A stretch of DNA of 39,072 nucleotides. It comes from Chloroflexota bacterium (GTDB lineage: Bacteria > Chloroflexota > Ktedonobacteria > Ktedonobacterales > Ktedonobacteraceae). Within the stretch, counting starts at the first letter, position 1. Every line of letters begins with the position of its first letter. A program made the translations under genes and the position numbers. This document shows, piece by piece, positions 1 to 7,918 of the stretch. The notes beneath the pieces are model-generated. The model did no database searches and was not told the DNA's origin. It saw nothing but the letters and a program-made list of their open reading frames with translations. Location: assembly GCA_005881495.1 (NCBI GenBank), contig VBHI01000163.1, positions 1 through 39,072 of the forward strand. The letters are read 5' to 3'.

Positions 1-336
1 AAAAGTTGTGGTGAAACGCGGATCACGTTGGTTCAGGGGAACAAGGGGTAAGCCAGCACATGCCGCCATTTCGATGGCAGCAGTGCGTCCATCTCCCAGG
101 AGTCCAAAGAACGCTGCAACAGGCTTCCCCAGTGGGCCGGTCACTGTCTGCTGCACCAGCTCACCGCCTGTTGCATCTACCAGGGCTTGCACGGTTCCTT
201 CTCCACCATCGGCAACAGGTACGATGTCGATCTCTGCTTCGGGATAGACCACTCGTACACCCCGTGCAATCGCCTGCCCGGCTTCGGCTGCGGTGAGACT
301 GCCTTTGAGTGACTGGGGGGCAATGATAATCCGCAT
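1..336 (-). CDS. garK: Glycerate kinase, N-terminal part (runs off the window)
   Basis: The minus strand reads from ATG at 336 off the left edge. It begins MRIIIAPQSLKGSLTAAEA, the start typical of class I glycerate kinases (GarK/GlxK), and continues with VPVADGGEGT and GRTAAIEMA. About 112 residues of an expected 370-380 are visible. A good ribosome site (AAGGAGA) lies just upstream at about 343-349. Members of this family phosphorylate D-glycerate to 2-phosphoglycerate. It is the third gene of a minus-strand operon after the reductase and carboligase, so it would complete glyoxylate entry into glycolysis. The gap to the carboligase stop is about 106 bases, which leaves room for an own promoter. 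The family call is firm; the stereo- and regiochemistry are taken from the family. Confidence 0.9.
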   Translation of the reverse strand, partial: MRIIIAPQSLKGSLTAAEAGQAIARGVRVVYPEAEIDIVPVADGGEGTVQALVDATGGELVQQTVTGPLGKPVAAFFGLLGDGRTAAIEMAACAGLPLVPLNQRDPRFTTTF

Positions 337-442
337 GGACGAATCTCCTTTACCTTCGAGTGGTCAGTTCTCCCTACTCCCGCCGTGTGGTAGCCTGGGC
401 AGAAGTAGGGGCTGACCACTGCTGGCTGATCGCCCTCCAGGA

Positions 443-2224
443 CTAGTCAGTCACCGGCATCGCTTCAGTAATAGCTGCAATGTGGTGGTGGGCGGGCACT
501 GGGCCGCCCTCCGCCAGCGCTTCGAACTCCATGATGTTGTTTAACGCGGTACCCATCGCGGCGTTCGTCCCCCGCTCTACGATGACCTCAACCAATATCG
601 GTACTCGCCGCTCCTCACTGACCCGGACGGCCCACTCCAGCGCAGGCTTGACCTCCTCGGGTCGGGTGACGCGGCGGCCCATGGCGCCCATGGCCTCCAT
701 GACCGCAACATGATCCATGCCATAGGCTTCGCTGCTCGGCCCGTCATAGGAGAGGTCCACCCCGAAGTCCATCTCGTACGGCAGCTCCGACTGCCGGATC
801 AGGCCCATGTAGCCGTTGTTCACCATAACGAGCACGTAGGGCACCTTATACTGGACGGCAACGGCAACCTCTTCCATCAGGAACTCGAAGGAGTAGTCCC
901 CCACAACGCCCACCACTAGCTTATCTGGACAGCCCAGCTTCACGCCGATGCACGCCGGTACCTCCCACCCAAGTGGGCCCGCCTGTCCACAACAGAAGTA
1001 AGTGCGAGGATTGTAGGTGCGCTGGAATTGCCCGCTCCAGATCTGGTAGAGCCCGATGGCGGTGACGACGAGCGTGTCCCGGTCGAAAACCTCGTTCATC
1101 TCCTGGTACACTCGTTGCGGCTTGATCGGCGTCGTATCGAAGTCCGTCTTGCGCCACATCGTGTAACGCAGGTCCCGCACTCGTTCCACCCAGGCGTTCG
1201 GCTGACGTGCCGGGGTGAACTCTCGCGCCACCTGATCCAGCGCTTGGAGCGCCAGCTTGGCATCCGAGACGATTCCCAGGTCTGGGGGGAAAACCCGCCC
1301 GATCTGGAAGGGCTCGATGTCGATATGGATAAACTTCCGGTTGCCGCGGTAGACCTCCAGGTTGCCGGTGTGCCGGTCAGCAAAGCGGGCACCGATAGCC
1401 ACGATCAAGTCGCTTTCCAGGAAGAGTTGGTTGGCGTAGCGCTGGCTGGTTTGAATACCGACCATGCCCGCGTACAGGAGATGGTCCTCGGGGATGACCC
1501 CTTTGCCCATCAGCGTGGGCGTCACCGGGATCTGCAAATACTCGGCCAGCGCTATGAGTTCGTCTGAGGCGTTGGCAATGATGACCCCCCCACCCGGCAG
1601 CAGCATTGGCCGTTCGGCAGTCATGATCATCTCCACTGCCCGGCGGATGGCATGCGTGTTTGGCCCCGGCTTCTCCACTGGCAGCGAACTATCCAGGCCA
1701 GGGTCGTACTCCAGATCCAGCCCTTTCTGGACATTCAGCGGCAGGTCAATCAGCACGGGACCGGGGCGCCCTGACCGCGCAATGCGGAAGGCTTCGCGGA
1801 AGACCCAGGGCAACTGTGCGGTCTCCCTCACCAGCACCGACCACTTGGTGACGGGGCGGGCAATCTCCGCAATGTCCACGGCCTGGAACGCCTCCCGATG
1901 CAAGGTAAGTGTCTGCGCCTGGCCAGTGATACAGATGATGGGAATGGAGTCGGCCAGGCAGGTATAGAGTCCTGTAATCATATTGGTCCCTGCCGGGCCT
2001 GACGTCCCAATACTGATGCCGACCTTGCCGGTCGCGCGCGCATAGCCGTCCGCCGCGTGCGTTCCCCCCTCCTCATGACGAACCGAGACGTTTTTGATGC
2101 GTTCTGACTTGCTCAGCGCCTTGTAGAGCGGCAAGATGGCTGCCCCAGGCACGCCGAAGACATAATCGACCCCCTCATCCTCCATGATCTTGACCACTAC
2201 ATCCATCGGGTTCATTCTTGACAT
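443..2224 (-). CDS. gcl: Glyoxylate carboligase (tartronate-semialdehyde synthase)
   Basis: This 593-residue thiamine-diphosphate enzyme matches E. coli Gcl in length and through most of its sequence from memory, including FGVPGAAI at 23-30, the GTSGPAGTNMITGLY block, DIEPFQIGRVFPPDLGIVSDAK and NCGQAGPLGW-like CCGQAGPLGWEVP. It joins two glyoxylates to tartronate semialdehyde and CO2. It lies 37 bases downstream of the reductase gene that uses its product. One oddity stands out: residue 51 is Glu (in RHEEGG), the usual catalytic Glu of the superfamily, where E. coli Gcl has Val51. An acetolactate synthase is the alternative, but the overall similarity and the operon favour Gcl. Confidence 0.88.
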   Translation of the reverse strand: MSRMNPMDVVVKIMEDEGVDYVFGVPGAAILPLYKALSKSERIKNVSVRHEEGGTHAADGYARATGKVGISIGTSGPAGTNMITGLYTCLADSIPIICITGQAQTLTLHREAFQAVDIAEIARPVTKWSVLVRETAQLPWVFREAFRIARSGRPGPVLIDLPLNVQKGLDLEYDPGLDSSLPVEKPGPNTHAIRRAVEMIMTAERPMLLPGGGVIIANASDELIALAEYLQIPVTPTLMGKGVIPEDHLLYAGMVGIQTSQRYANQLFLESDLIVAIGARFADRHTGNLEVYRGNRKFIHIDIEPFQIGRVFPPDLGIVSDAKLALQALDQVAREFTPARQPNAWVERVRDLRYTMWRKTDFDTTPIKPQRVYQEMNEVFDRDTLVVTAIGLYQIWSGQFQRTYNPRTYFCCGQAGPLGWEVPACIGVKLGCPDKLVVGVVGDYSFEFLMEEVAVAVQYKVPYVLVMVNNGYMGLIRQSELPYEMDFGVDLSYDGPSSEAYGMDHVAVMEAMGAMGRRVTRPEEVKPALEWAVRVSEERRVPILVEVIVERGTNAAMGTALNNIMEFEALAEGGPVPAHHHIAAITEAMPVTD

Positions 2225-2261
2225 GTCACATTCCTCCTTTTGCGTGATAGCAGTCTGTCCG

Positions 2262-3158
2262 CTACCTAGGCTCTCCGATCCGGTGCTGCGCCCAGTCCTC
2301 GATCAGGGTGAGGAGAGCTGAATGGTCCTGATCGCCCTGCCCGCGCAGCTTCAATGCCTGGAGCATCTGGTCAACGATGGCCGTCACCGGCAACGCGACG
2401 CCGTACTCGCGGCCTGCTGCGAGCGCAATCCCCAAATCTTTATGATGCAGCGCGATTTTGAATCCCGGTCGGAAATCGTGCTTCAAGAAATTGGGGCCAC
2501 GCACTTCCATAACGCGGTTTGCCGCCAGGCCACCCGAGAGGACCTGGAGGATGACTGCGGGATCCACCCCGGCCTTGGAACCAAGCACCAGCGCTTCGCT
2601 TACCGCCTCAATAGTTAATGCCACCACAATCTGGTTGCACGCCTTGACGACCTGCCCCGCGCCAATCCCACCCACATGCACGATAGTCTTGCCCAACACT
2701 TCGAAGATCGGCTTGGCCTGCGCGAAGTCCTCGGCGCTGCCCCCCACCATGATAGAAAGCGTGCCTTGCTGAGCTCCAACATCGCCTCCACTGACGGGCG
2801 CATCTAGAATCCGCACACTGCGCACATGCGCTGCCTGGGCCACCTCCTGGGTGACTACTGGTGAGATGGTGCTCATATCAATCACAAGCGTGCCCGCTTT
2901 GGCACCCGCCAACACCCCGTCCTCGCCGGTCACCACGGCCCGAACATGGGGCGAGTCGGGCAACATGGTGATGACGACATCACTCAGCTCGGCCACCGCC
3001 TGTGGGCTGCCCACAGTTGTTGCACCCTCGGCGGCCAGCTCATTCGCGGGTACCGGGTTGCGGTTAGAGATCACTAACTCGTAGCCTGCCTTCATCAAGT
3101 TGTAAGCCATGGGTTTGCCCATGATACCTAGGCCAATGAAACCAATCGTCTCTGGCAT
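2262..3158 (-). CDS. garR: Tartronate semialdehyde reductase (beta-hydroxyacid dehydrogenase)
   Basis: A 298-residue beta-hydroxyacid dehydrogenase. The NAD(P)-binding loop GFIGLGIMGKPM is at residues 6-17, the substrate motif DAPVSGGDVGA at 119-129, and the catalytic lysine K172 sits in KACNQ. Family members reduce tartronate semialdehyde to D-glycerate. The start is ATG at 3158 with AGAGGAG upstream. It is the first gene of the operon with gcl and glycerate kinase, which sets it apart from the related 3-hydroxyisobutyrate dehydrogenases. It ends 37 bases before gcl. The 5' flank contains TTTTCCA half-sites that could bind an IclR/AllR-like regulator. Confidence 0.88.
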   Translation of the reverse strand: MPETIGFIGLGIMGKPMAYNLMKAGYELVISNRNPVPANELAAEGATTVGSPQAVAELSDVVITMLPDSPHVRAVVTGEDGVLAGAKAGTLVIDMSTISPVVTQEVAQAAHVRSVRILDAPVSGGDVGAQQGTLSIMVGGSAEDFAQAKPIFEVLGKTIVHVGGIGAGQVVKACNQIVVALTIEAVSEALVLGSKAGVDPAVILQVLSGGLAANRVMEVRGPNFLKHDFRPGFKIALHHKDLGIALAAGREYGVALPVTAIVDQMLQALKLRGQGDQDHSALLTLIEDWAQHRIGEPR

Positions 3159-3212
3159 CTTTAGCGCTCCTCTGCTCCATGAACATCAATGTGCGATACG
3201 TTGTTCTTCACA

Positions 3213-3253
3213 TTTTCCATATAAAAGAAAAATATTTGCTTACAAATGGAAAT
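3213..3253. promoter_or_regulatory. Inverted TTTTCCAT/ATGGAAAT half-sites upstream of garR
   Basis: TTTTCCAT at 3213-3220 is mirrored by ATGGAAAT at 3246-3253, about 60-90 bases upstream of the garR start. The TGGAAA core is the half-site of IclR-family operators, and the E. coli glyoxylate carboligase operon is controlled by the IclR-family protein AllR. The arms are farther apart than in a classical IclR site, so these could be two separate sites. No IclR-type gene is in the window. This is inference from sequence and pathway. Confidence 0.35.
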
Positions 3254-3379
3254 ATACCATATGTTCACACGATTATCAAGACCCAAATTCTCCTGTGATT
3301 ATGGTGTTTGCCTCGCACTTCGCAATAGTTCTGTCTTAGTTACATCATCCCATTGACAGAGCACGAATCTTACGTCAAA

Positions 3380-3397
3380 TTTTCCATCATTAGAAAT
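3380..3397. promoter_or_regulatory. Second TTTTCCA-type imperfect palindrome
   Basis: TTTCCATCATTAGAAA within 3381-3396 follows a partial palindrome (TTTCnAnnnnTnGAAA). It repeats the TTTTCCAT core found at 3213, about 130 bases further upstream of garR. Two related sites suggest an upstream operator or activator site for the glyoxylate operon. The region is AT-rich, so chance is possible. Confidence 0.28.
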
Positions 3398-3578
3398 ATA
3401 TTATGTCGAGAAATGAAAAATATGAGCGATGTAGTCGTTGAGGAGAGCTACCAGGCAGATATTTGCTTCCAAGCCCTTGTGCAGATATTGTCAACTTATT
3501 CGCTCAAAGGAAGCATATTGCCGAGTTAAAAAGAGGAAAGAAAGGAGAGAGCAACCAGGGGCTGAGGATGTTCAGGAG

Positions 3579-4252
3579 TTAGCCAACCAATGGTACACTG
3601 GTTCCTTCATTCCACGTCTGGAATCGGCCCGGTACAATGGCACGGTATTCCCTGGCACGCAAACGGTGTCTTCGTGGTTGGAAATGGTTGGAGAGAGGAC
3701 CAAATGCAGAAAGAAAGCGTTGCGCGTGTTGGCTGATGCGCATTTTCCGCCCGGTTGTTCAATCCTTTGTGCTGCCGATGCTCCACGCCAGGCAGGATCT
3801 CGCGTTTCGCAGCCCCATACCTCTTCAGCCTATCGGTGATGATCACGCGCGCAACGTCGTGCACCCCTTTGAGCAGCTTGCGGACAAATCGCTGCGCGGC
3901 CTTTTTGTTGCGCTGGCTCTGCACCAGGATAGCGAGCACATTTCCGTCCTGATCCACCGCTGGCCACAGAGACTGTCGCTGGCCACCGATGGTGAGGAAG
4001 ACCTCATCCAGGTGCCATTTGTCGCCACAGCGAGGGCGACGACGACGCAATTCATCGGCAGAGGATCGACCAAATGTGAGGCACCATTGCCGCACCGGTT
4101 CAGAGGTCACGGCGATCCCGCGCTGGGCCAGAAGTTCCTCACCCGTACCGAAAACTGAGCGAGAAGCGGAAATACAGCCACACCGCGTGGCTGATCATGT
4201 CAGAGGGGAAACGGAACCCTTGGTAATTGGGAGCAGTGGGGTTTGTTTTCAT
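3579..4252 (-). pseudogene. IS6-like transposase, decayed
   Basis: The minus strand encodes an IS6-family DDE transposase in pieces. From ATG at 4252 it reads NYQGFRFPSDMISHAVWLYFRFSLSFR. It frameshifts at about 4150, then continues GEELLAQRGIAVTSEPVRQW, the first catalytic Asp in KWHLDEVFLTI, ITDRLKRYGAA, and RQHKGLNNRAENAHQPTR with the Glu. After HQPTR at about 3722 the expected stretch of some 14 residues is missing. Homology resumes in another frame (AQRFLSAFGPLSNHFQPRRH) and ends at a TAA at 3579-3581. Two frame disruptions make it non-functional. No convincing terminal inverted repeats were found. Confidence 0.8.
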
Positions 4253-4545
4253 GGAGCTATTTTAGCACAGTGTTCAGCTGCGTTACCAAGTCGACAATAC
4301 CGGCCGAGGTTCTTCATCAGTTACGGGCGGAAGCGGTGGCGATGATTGCACGTCAGGAAGCCGTGGGACTAGCTGCAAACACTCCCGGCATGATTGCACG
4401 GCATGAATACAGAGACCTCACGCAACTCACGGAACAGGAGAAAAACTTCTACTTCCTGTATACCTTCATGTATGTCTATTACGGCAATCCATTGGCTCGA
4501 CTGCGCCTGCTCAGAAAGCATTTGGAGGAGGAGAAAGAAGTATGA
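4243..4545 (+). CDS. Hypothetical protein, possibly 5'-truncated
   Basis: An open frame of 100 codons whose first part overlaps the start of the IS6-like remnant on the other strand, so the true N-terminus may have been lost to that insertion. The rest is charged and helical (LHQLRAEAVAMIARQ, RLLRKHLEEEKEV). Its stop overlaps the start of the next gene in an ATGA quartet at 4542-4545, so the two look translationally coupled. Family not recognised. The overlap and the low density of stops are the main support. Confidence 0.4.
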   Translation: MFSWSYFSTVFSCVTKSTIPAEVLHQLRAEAVAMIARQEAVGLAANTPGMIARHEYRDLTQLTEQEKNFYFLYTFMYVYYGNPLARLRLLRKHLEEEKEV

Positions 4546-5252
4546 GTACGAGCGAGCAGCATCTGCTAGCGAGAGAGCCAATTATCAGCTATCCGCGTGA
4601 AGCAAAGGCCGGCAAGTCGTACCTCATGACAATTGACCTGCAGATGGTAGCGCTACCCGACCCATAGCCCTATGATGACGAGGAATATACCATCTGGTTC
4701 CACCTCGATACTATGCCTCTCTTCAGGCATAAACCCCTTAGTGAAGGCGAGCGTTACGTCATTCTCCACTGCTTCGGTGGCACCTACGGACCCGCGAAGT
4801 TTCTGCTCACGGCAGCCGAGCAAGCCATGATTGGCACGATACACATCACGCTCATGAACAAATGGGGCAGCCCTATCGCCTCCATACCCATTGAAAGCGA
4901 GATCACACTCGAGGATGGCCCGTTCCCACCTCCCCTGAAAAGGAAAGACGAATGGCTCGCTGAAGGCCAAGCCCTTGCCAACCTCAAGCGGTACAAGGAA
5001 GCCCTTGCCGCCTACAATCAAGCTCATCACCTGAATCCTAACGATGTCATTGCCTACACCTACAAAGCTATTGCTCTTGTCAACCTCGAGCGGTATGAGG
5101 AAGCTCTTGTCGCCTGTAACCAAGCCCTTCTCATTGATCCCAGCTATGCCCTTGCCTACAACAACAAGGGCAGTGCCTTTGAGAGACTTGGAAAGAAACG
5201 TGATGCGGAACAAGCGCGCAAAAGAGCGAGACAACTTCGCAATCGTCGCTAA
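4542..5252 (+). pseudogene. TPR-repeat protein with an in-frame TAG
   Basis: From ATG at 4542 the frame reads MSTSEQHLLAREPIISYPRE for 41 codons, meets TAG at 4666-4668, then stays open to 5252. The part after the stop (PYDDEEYTIWFHLDTMPLFRH, then GGTYGPAKFLLTAA) continues the same domain, so the TAG looks like a point change, perhaps from TGG. The C-terminal 100 residues hold at least two tetratricopeptide repeats (LANLKRYKEALAAYNQAHHLNP; LVNLERYEEALVACNQALLIDP), a protein-interaction scaffold. An internal ATG at 4713 could still give a 179-residue product. The N-terminal domain is not recognised. Confidence 0.55.
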
Positions 5253-5835
5253 AAAGCGAGCCATTGGCCTCTTGATGTGTTTCTGGCAAACAATATGAGG
5301 AATTTGCTCAGCAGGCTCTTGAGCGCGTTTAAGGTCAACATCCACTGCAAGGAGATGATCCTCTTATAGCTACTCTATGAATTTAAGTTGAAATACTCTG
5401 TGTGTTAAAGTCTTGGTGATATGCACTTTTTGGGGGGCACTCCATCTGATAAACTGTTCAAAGAACTGTCAATTGGCCTATTCCGTAGCTACAGATATCC
5501 TTCAAGCAAGGCAGGAAGTCGATTTAAGAGCATTATGAGCAAGTGATGAGCAGGAGTCCGGAGAAGATTCGTTCTATTGTATCACCTCCTGCCTTTCACG
5601 CAAAGTGAGACAGACCCTCGTTCTATTGTATCACCTCCTGCCTTTCACGCAAAGTGAGACAGACCCACAATTATTGTATCAGTTTCGGGTGAACATTCCT
5701 GCAAAGCGGGATGGTTGCCGCCAGATCAGCCCTATGTAATGACAGCCAAGTTGACAGCCAAACAATGCGACACACCGCTATACACGGCAACAAACCCGAA
5801 CAACACTTTTTGAACATATCGAGCATTGGAGTGCG
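5253..5835. other. Intergenic stretch with a tandem repeat, no gene
   Basis: Nearly 600 bases contain no convincing coding sequence. The only structure seen is the 49-bp tandem duplication at 5570-5667. The 3' half leads into a histidine phosphatase frame that has no proper N-terminus, so this stretch probably contains a deletion or insertion scar. Confidence 0.55.
5570..5667. repeat. 49-bp tandem repeat, two copies
   Basis: Two adjacent copies of a 49-base unit (5570-5618 and 5619-5667) differ only at the last base. A partial third match (TATTGTATCA) follows at about 5673. On the minus strand each unit starts TCTGTCTCACTTTGCG and contains GGAGGTGATACAAT. This resembles the repeated transposase-binding sites near the ends of some insertion sequences, but no transposase gene is attached. 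It may be a leftover end of a lost element. Confidence 0.75.
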
Positions 5836-6315
5836 GTGAAGGGCATGAAGGTAGTTGAAAAGTACCGAAAGAAACGCCATACCCTTGAAGCACTCAAGCT
5901 GGATGCACTGCGTGAATGCAATTTCGGCACCTGGGAAGGGTTGAGCCGGGCCGAAGTGCTTGCGCGCAGTCCGCAAGATGCTCATCATCTGCTGGAATGG
6001 GAGCGAGATCTGGCGATTGCGCCTCCTGCAGGTGAACGTTTTGCAGACATGCAGAGGCGCGTCTGTGCCGCCGTTGAGCAACTGGCGCTGGCGCACTCAG
6101 CCCAGACCATTGTGCTTGTTGCGCATGTGGGACCAATCAAAGTCCTGCTGTGTTCCGCCATGGGTGCTCCTCTCACTTCTTCCTTGCGCATCTTTCTCGA
6201 TCCGGCTACCATTAGTGTGGTGGATTGGCAAGATATGGCCCATGCCACCGTACGGTTAGTCAATAGCCATGCCCATCTGGGTTGGCAAGAGGCCCGTTGG
6301 ATCCCATTGGTGTAG
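5836..6315 (+). pseudogene. Histidine phosphatase family protein, lacking its N-terminus
   Basis: The frame encodes the middle and end of a phosphoglycerate mutase-like histidine phosphatase: LRECNFGTWEGLSRAEV, PAGERFADMQRRV and VLVAHVGPIKVLLCSAMG, where the second catalytic His follows LVA. The N-terminal RHG motif with the phosphorylated His is absent. The 5' end is an unrelated basic stretch (KVVEKYRKKRH). With about 140 family residues instead of about 200, it should not be active. The missing part is probably lost in the scrap region upstream. The specific substrate cannot be told; cobalamin-pathway and general phosphatases look alike. Confidence 0.65.
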
Positions 6316-6369
6316 ATGCGCCAATGGGATGGCTCTCGAAATGCACATCTCTCTGGCAGAAGAGGTGAT

Positions 6370-6624
6370 AGCTCCTCTTTTTCCCTCGATGAACGAGCAG
6401 GGATGTTCATTGACCGTTATCCCGTAGGCAAGCACTATCTGGGTCTCCGCCAGCGGCAGGGTATTTCCTTCAATCGCATTGGAGTGGTAGGTGAGCAGCA
6501 CACGCAAATCTTCGTGGATCCTCTCAACGGTGAGCGGGGGCAGAGGCCCGTATGCGTCCAGTCGCTTCTTTTTCTGCATGAGCCGCCTAGCAATGCGGGT
6601 ATCCATCCGCGGGAAGTGGACCAT
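6370..6624 (-). pseudogene. Fic-family protein, N-terminal fragment
   Basis: From ATG at 6624 the minus strand reads RLDAYGPLPPLTVERIHEDL, then LLTYHSNAIEGNTLPLAETQIVLAYGITV, the start of a Fic protein. SNAIEGN fits the (S/T)xxxE(G/N) inhibitory helix that keeps Fic AMP-transferases off. The sequence loses homology at about 6380, before the HPFxxGNGR catalytic loop, so only the inhibitory N-terminal domain is left. The fragment sits directly downstream of a decayed IS6-like transposase, which probably took part in the truncation. Confidence 0.65.
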
Positions 6625-6664
6625 TGGTTGATGCCTCCTCCTTAACAAGACCATGCAGGCTGTG

Positions 6665-6719
6665 GAATTCCTCGACGAGCACATCTTTGAGCACAGGATA
6701 TGCTCTCGTCGAGGAATTC
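6665..6719. repeat. 15-bp perfect inverted repeat with 25-base loop
   Basis: GAATTCCTCGACGAG at 6665-6679 is mirrored exactly by CTCGTCGAGGAATTC at 6705-6719. It lies between the fic fragment start and the end of the IS6-like remnant. There is no T-run on either side, so it is not a typical terminator. It may be a scar of element insertion or a duplicated end in inverse order. Confidence 0.7.
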
Positions 6720-7330
6720 GCAACGGGCTTGCTGGGACGACAGCACAAGCGTCTTGATGGACAAGCGCGAAAAGCCATTCCAGCCGTTGACGAAACAGAT
6801 CGCGTTGTTGCACCAGGGAAACCTGTTGTTTCATGGTGGTCTGGACCCGAAAGAACTGGCGCACTTCATCGAAGGCTCGACAGAAGCGTGAGGCTGAGGC
6901 GACGCTTTCAAACCACGCATGGGATAGGAGCGCTGCTTGATGTCACGGTGATCTTGCTCCAGTCGATTGTTGAGGTAGCGGTTGGTCCGATGGAGCATGT
7001 CATTACCAGGGGTCTCGCGGCTGGCACGAGGGTAGGTATGAAGTGGGGCAATGCGCGCTTCCCAGTCCCGGACTGCCTCATGGGTGAACTCATAGCCCAG
7101 CTCCAAGAACATCTCGGCCAGATCGCGCGGACTCAACTTGTACCGGAGCCGCCAGAAGAAGACCATGAGGACGATATCAGTGGGGTATTCGAGATAGTTG
7201 AACGGAGTTCCTGTACGCTCGTTGAAGGTTCGCTTGCCCGGCTCTCGCAGCGAAACGTTCGATAGCCCAGTGAGGTTTTCTTGGTCTGTTCTTTGGTTGC
7301 GGTTGAAGCACGTATGGGCAGTTCATGGGC
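6720..7330 (-). pseudogene. Second IS6-like transposase, internally deleted
   Basis: Fragments in three frames on the minus strand make one transposase. They are a zinc-finger-like start (LGYRTFRC, then RTFNERTGTPFNYLEYPTDI), LSPRDLAEMFLELGYEFTHEAVRDWEARIAPL, then directly YPRASRETPGNDMLHRTNRYLNNRLEQDH and RGFESVASASRFCRAFDEVRQFFR. Between IAPL and YPRAS (about 7040) the block with the first two catalytic acidic residues is gone, about 70-80 residues by comparison with the family as remembered. Frameshifts occur near 7250 and, by one missing T, near 6920. It is clearly dead. It differs in type from the IS6-like remnant at 3.6-4.3 kb. Confidence 0.75.
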
Positions 7331-7918
7331 TACTCCTTATGAAGATGGTTGAGATGGTTGCTCTCCACAAGCACACCCCACCAGCGATCTCCTTGCGCAT
7401 CTCGTGTGGTTCTGCTCTCCAAAGAACATTGAAAAAACGACAAAAAGGCAACGAGAACAAGGACGTTCTTTCCGTCGTTTCCCTCGCGCTTTTCTCTCCA
7501 AAGAAGAAAATCGCATCCGCCGCAGAAGGTCATGAAGCCGCTCTACACCTGGAAACTTGCCTATGGTTCTAAAGGATGCGATAGTTATTTTTTTACCATC
7601 TTTTCATGTGCAAGGCATCCTGTGATAGCTACTTGCCAGCACTTGTGTACTCACCTTATTTGGGGTAACATGTAGGATGAGGCTACACAGGCAAAGCAGC
7701 AGTACGATAAGAGCCGTAGTAAAATAGACTGTATTCTGAGTACCCGTTTCAGATCTTCAGGCGCTGATCCGCCCAATCACCGATTATGATCGCATGGTAA
7801 GGTAGATATAGCATTTGTACAATCCTTAGCATATAACACGCAGAAGGACCTAATGACCGTTAACTCCTGCTGATTTCATTCGTGCATACAACAAACTGAA
7901 AGTCAGGAGGTACTCTCG
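7331..7918. other. Intergenic region upstream of the regulator, no gene
   Basis: No supported coding sequence is seen in this stretch of almost 590 bases. Small open frames on both strands around 7330-7570 have low-complexity, charge-biased translations and no ribosome site. The last 100 bases are AT-rich and should hold the promoter of the regulator gene, which has a clear AGGAGG site just before 7919. Confidence 0.5.

Larger units (their letters stand above)
3159..3578. other. Upstream region of the glyoxylate operon, no gene
   Basis: About 420 bases of AT-rich sequence lie between the start of garR and the decayed IS6-like transposase. Short open frames here have no recognisable content. 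The region holds the candidate operator half-sites listed separately and must contain the operon promoter, though no -35/-10 pair stands out enough to call. Confidence 0.6.

Noticed and set aside
3438..3839. Plus-strand gene of 133 codons
   Set aside because: It overlaps the IS6-like remnant, which has clear homology on the other strand; the translation has no features.
7330..7533. Small minus-strand gene upstream of the regulator
   Set aside because: There is no ribosome site or family and the composition is odd; the frame is open by chance.
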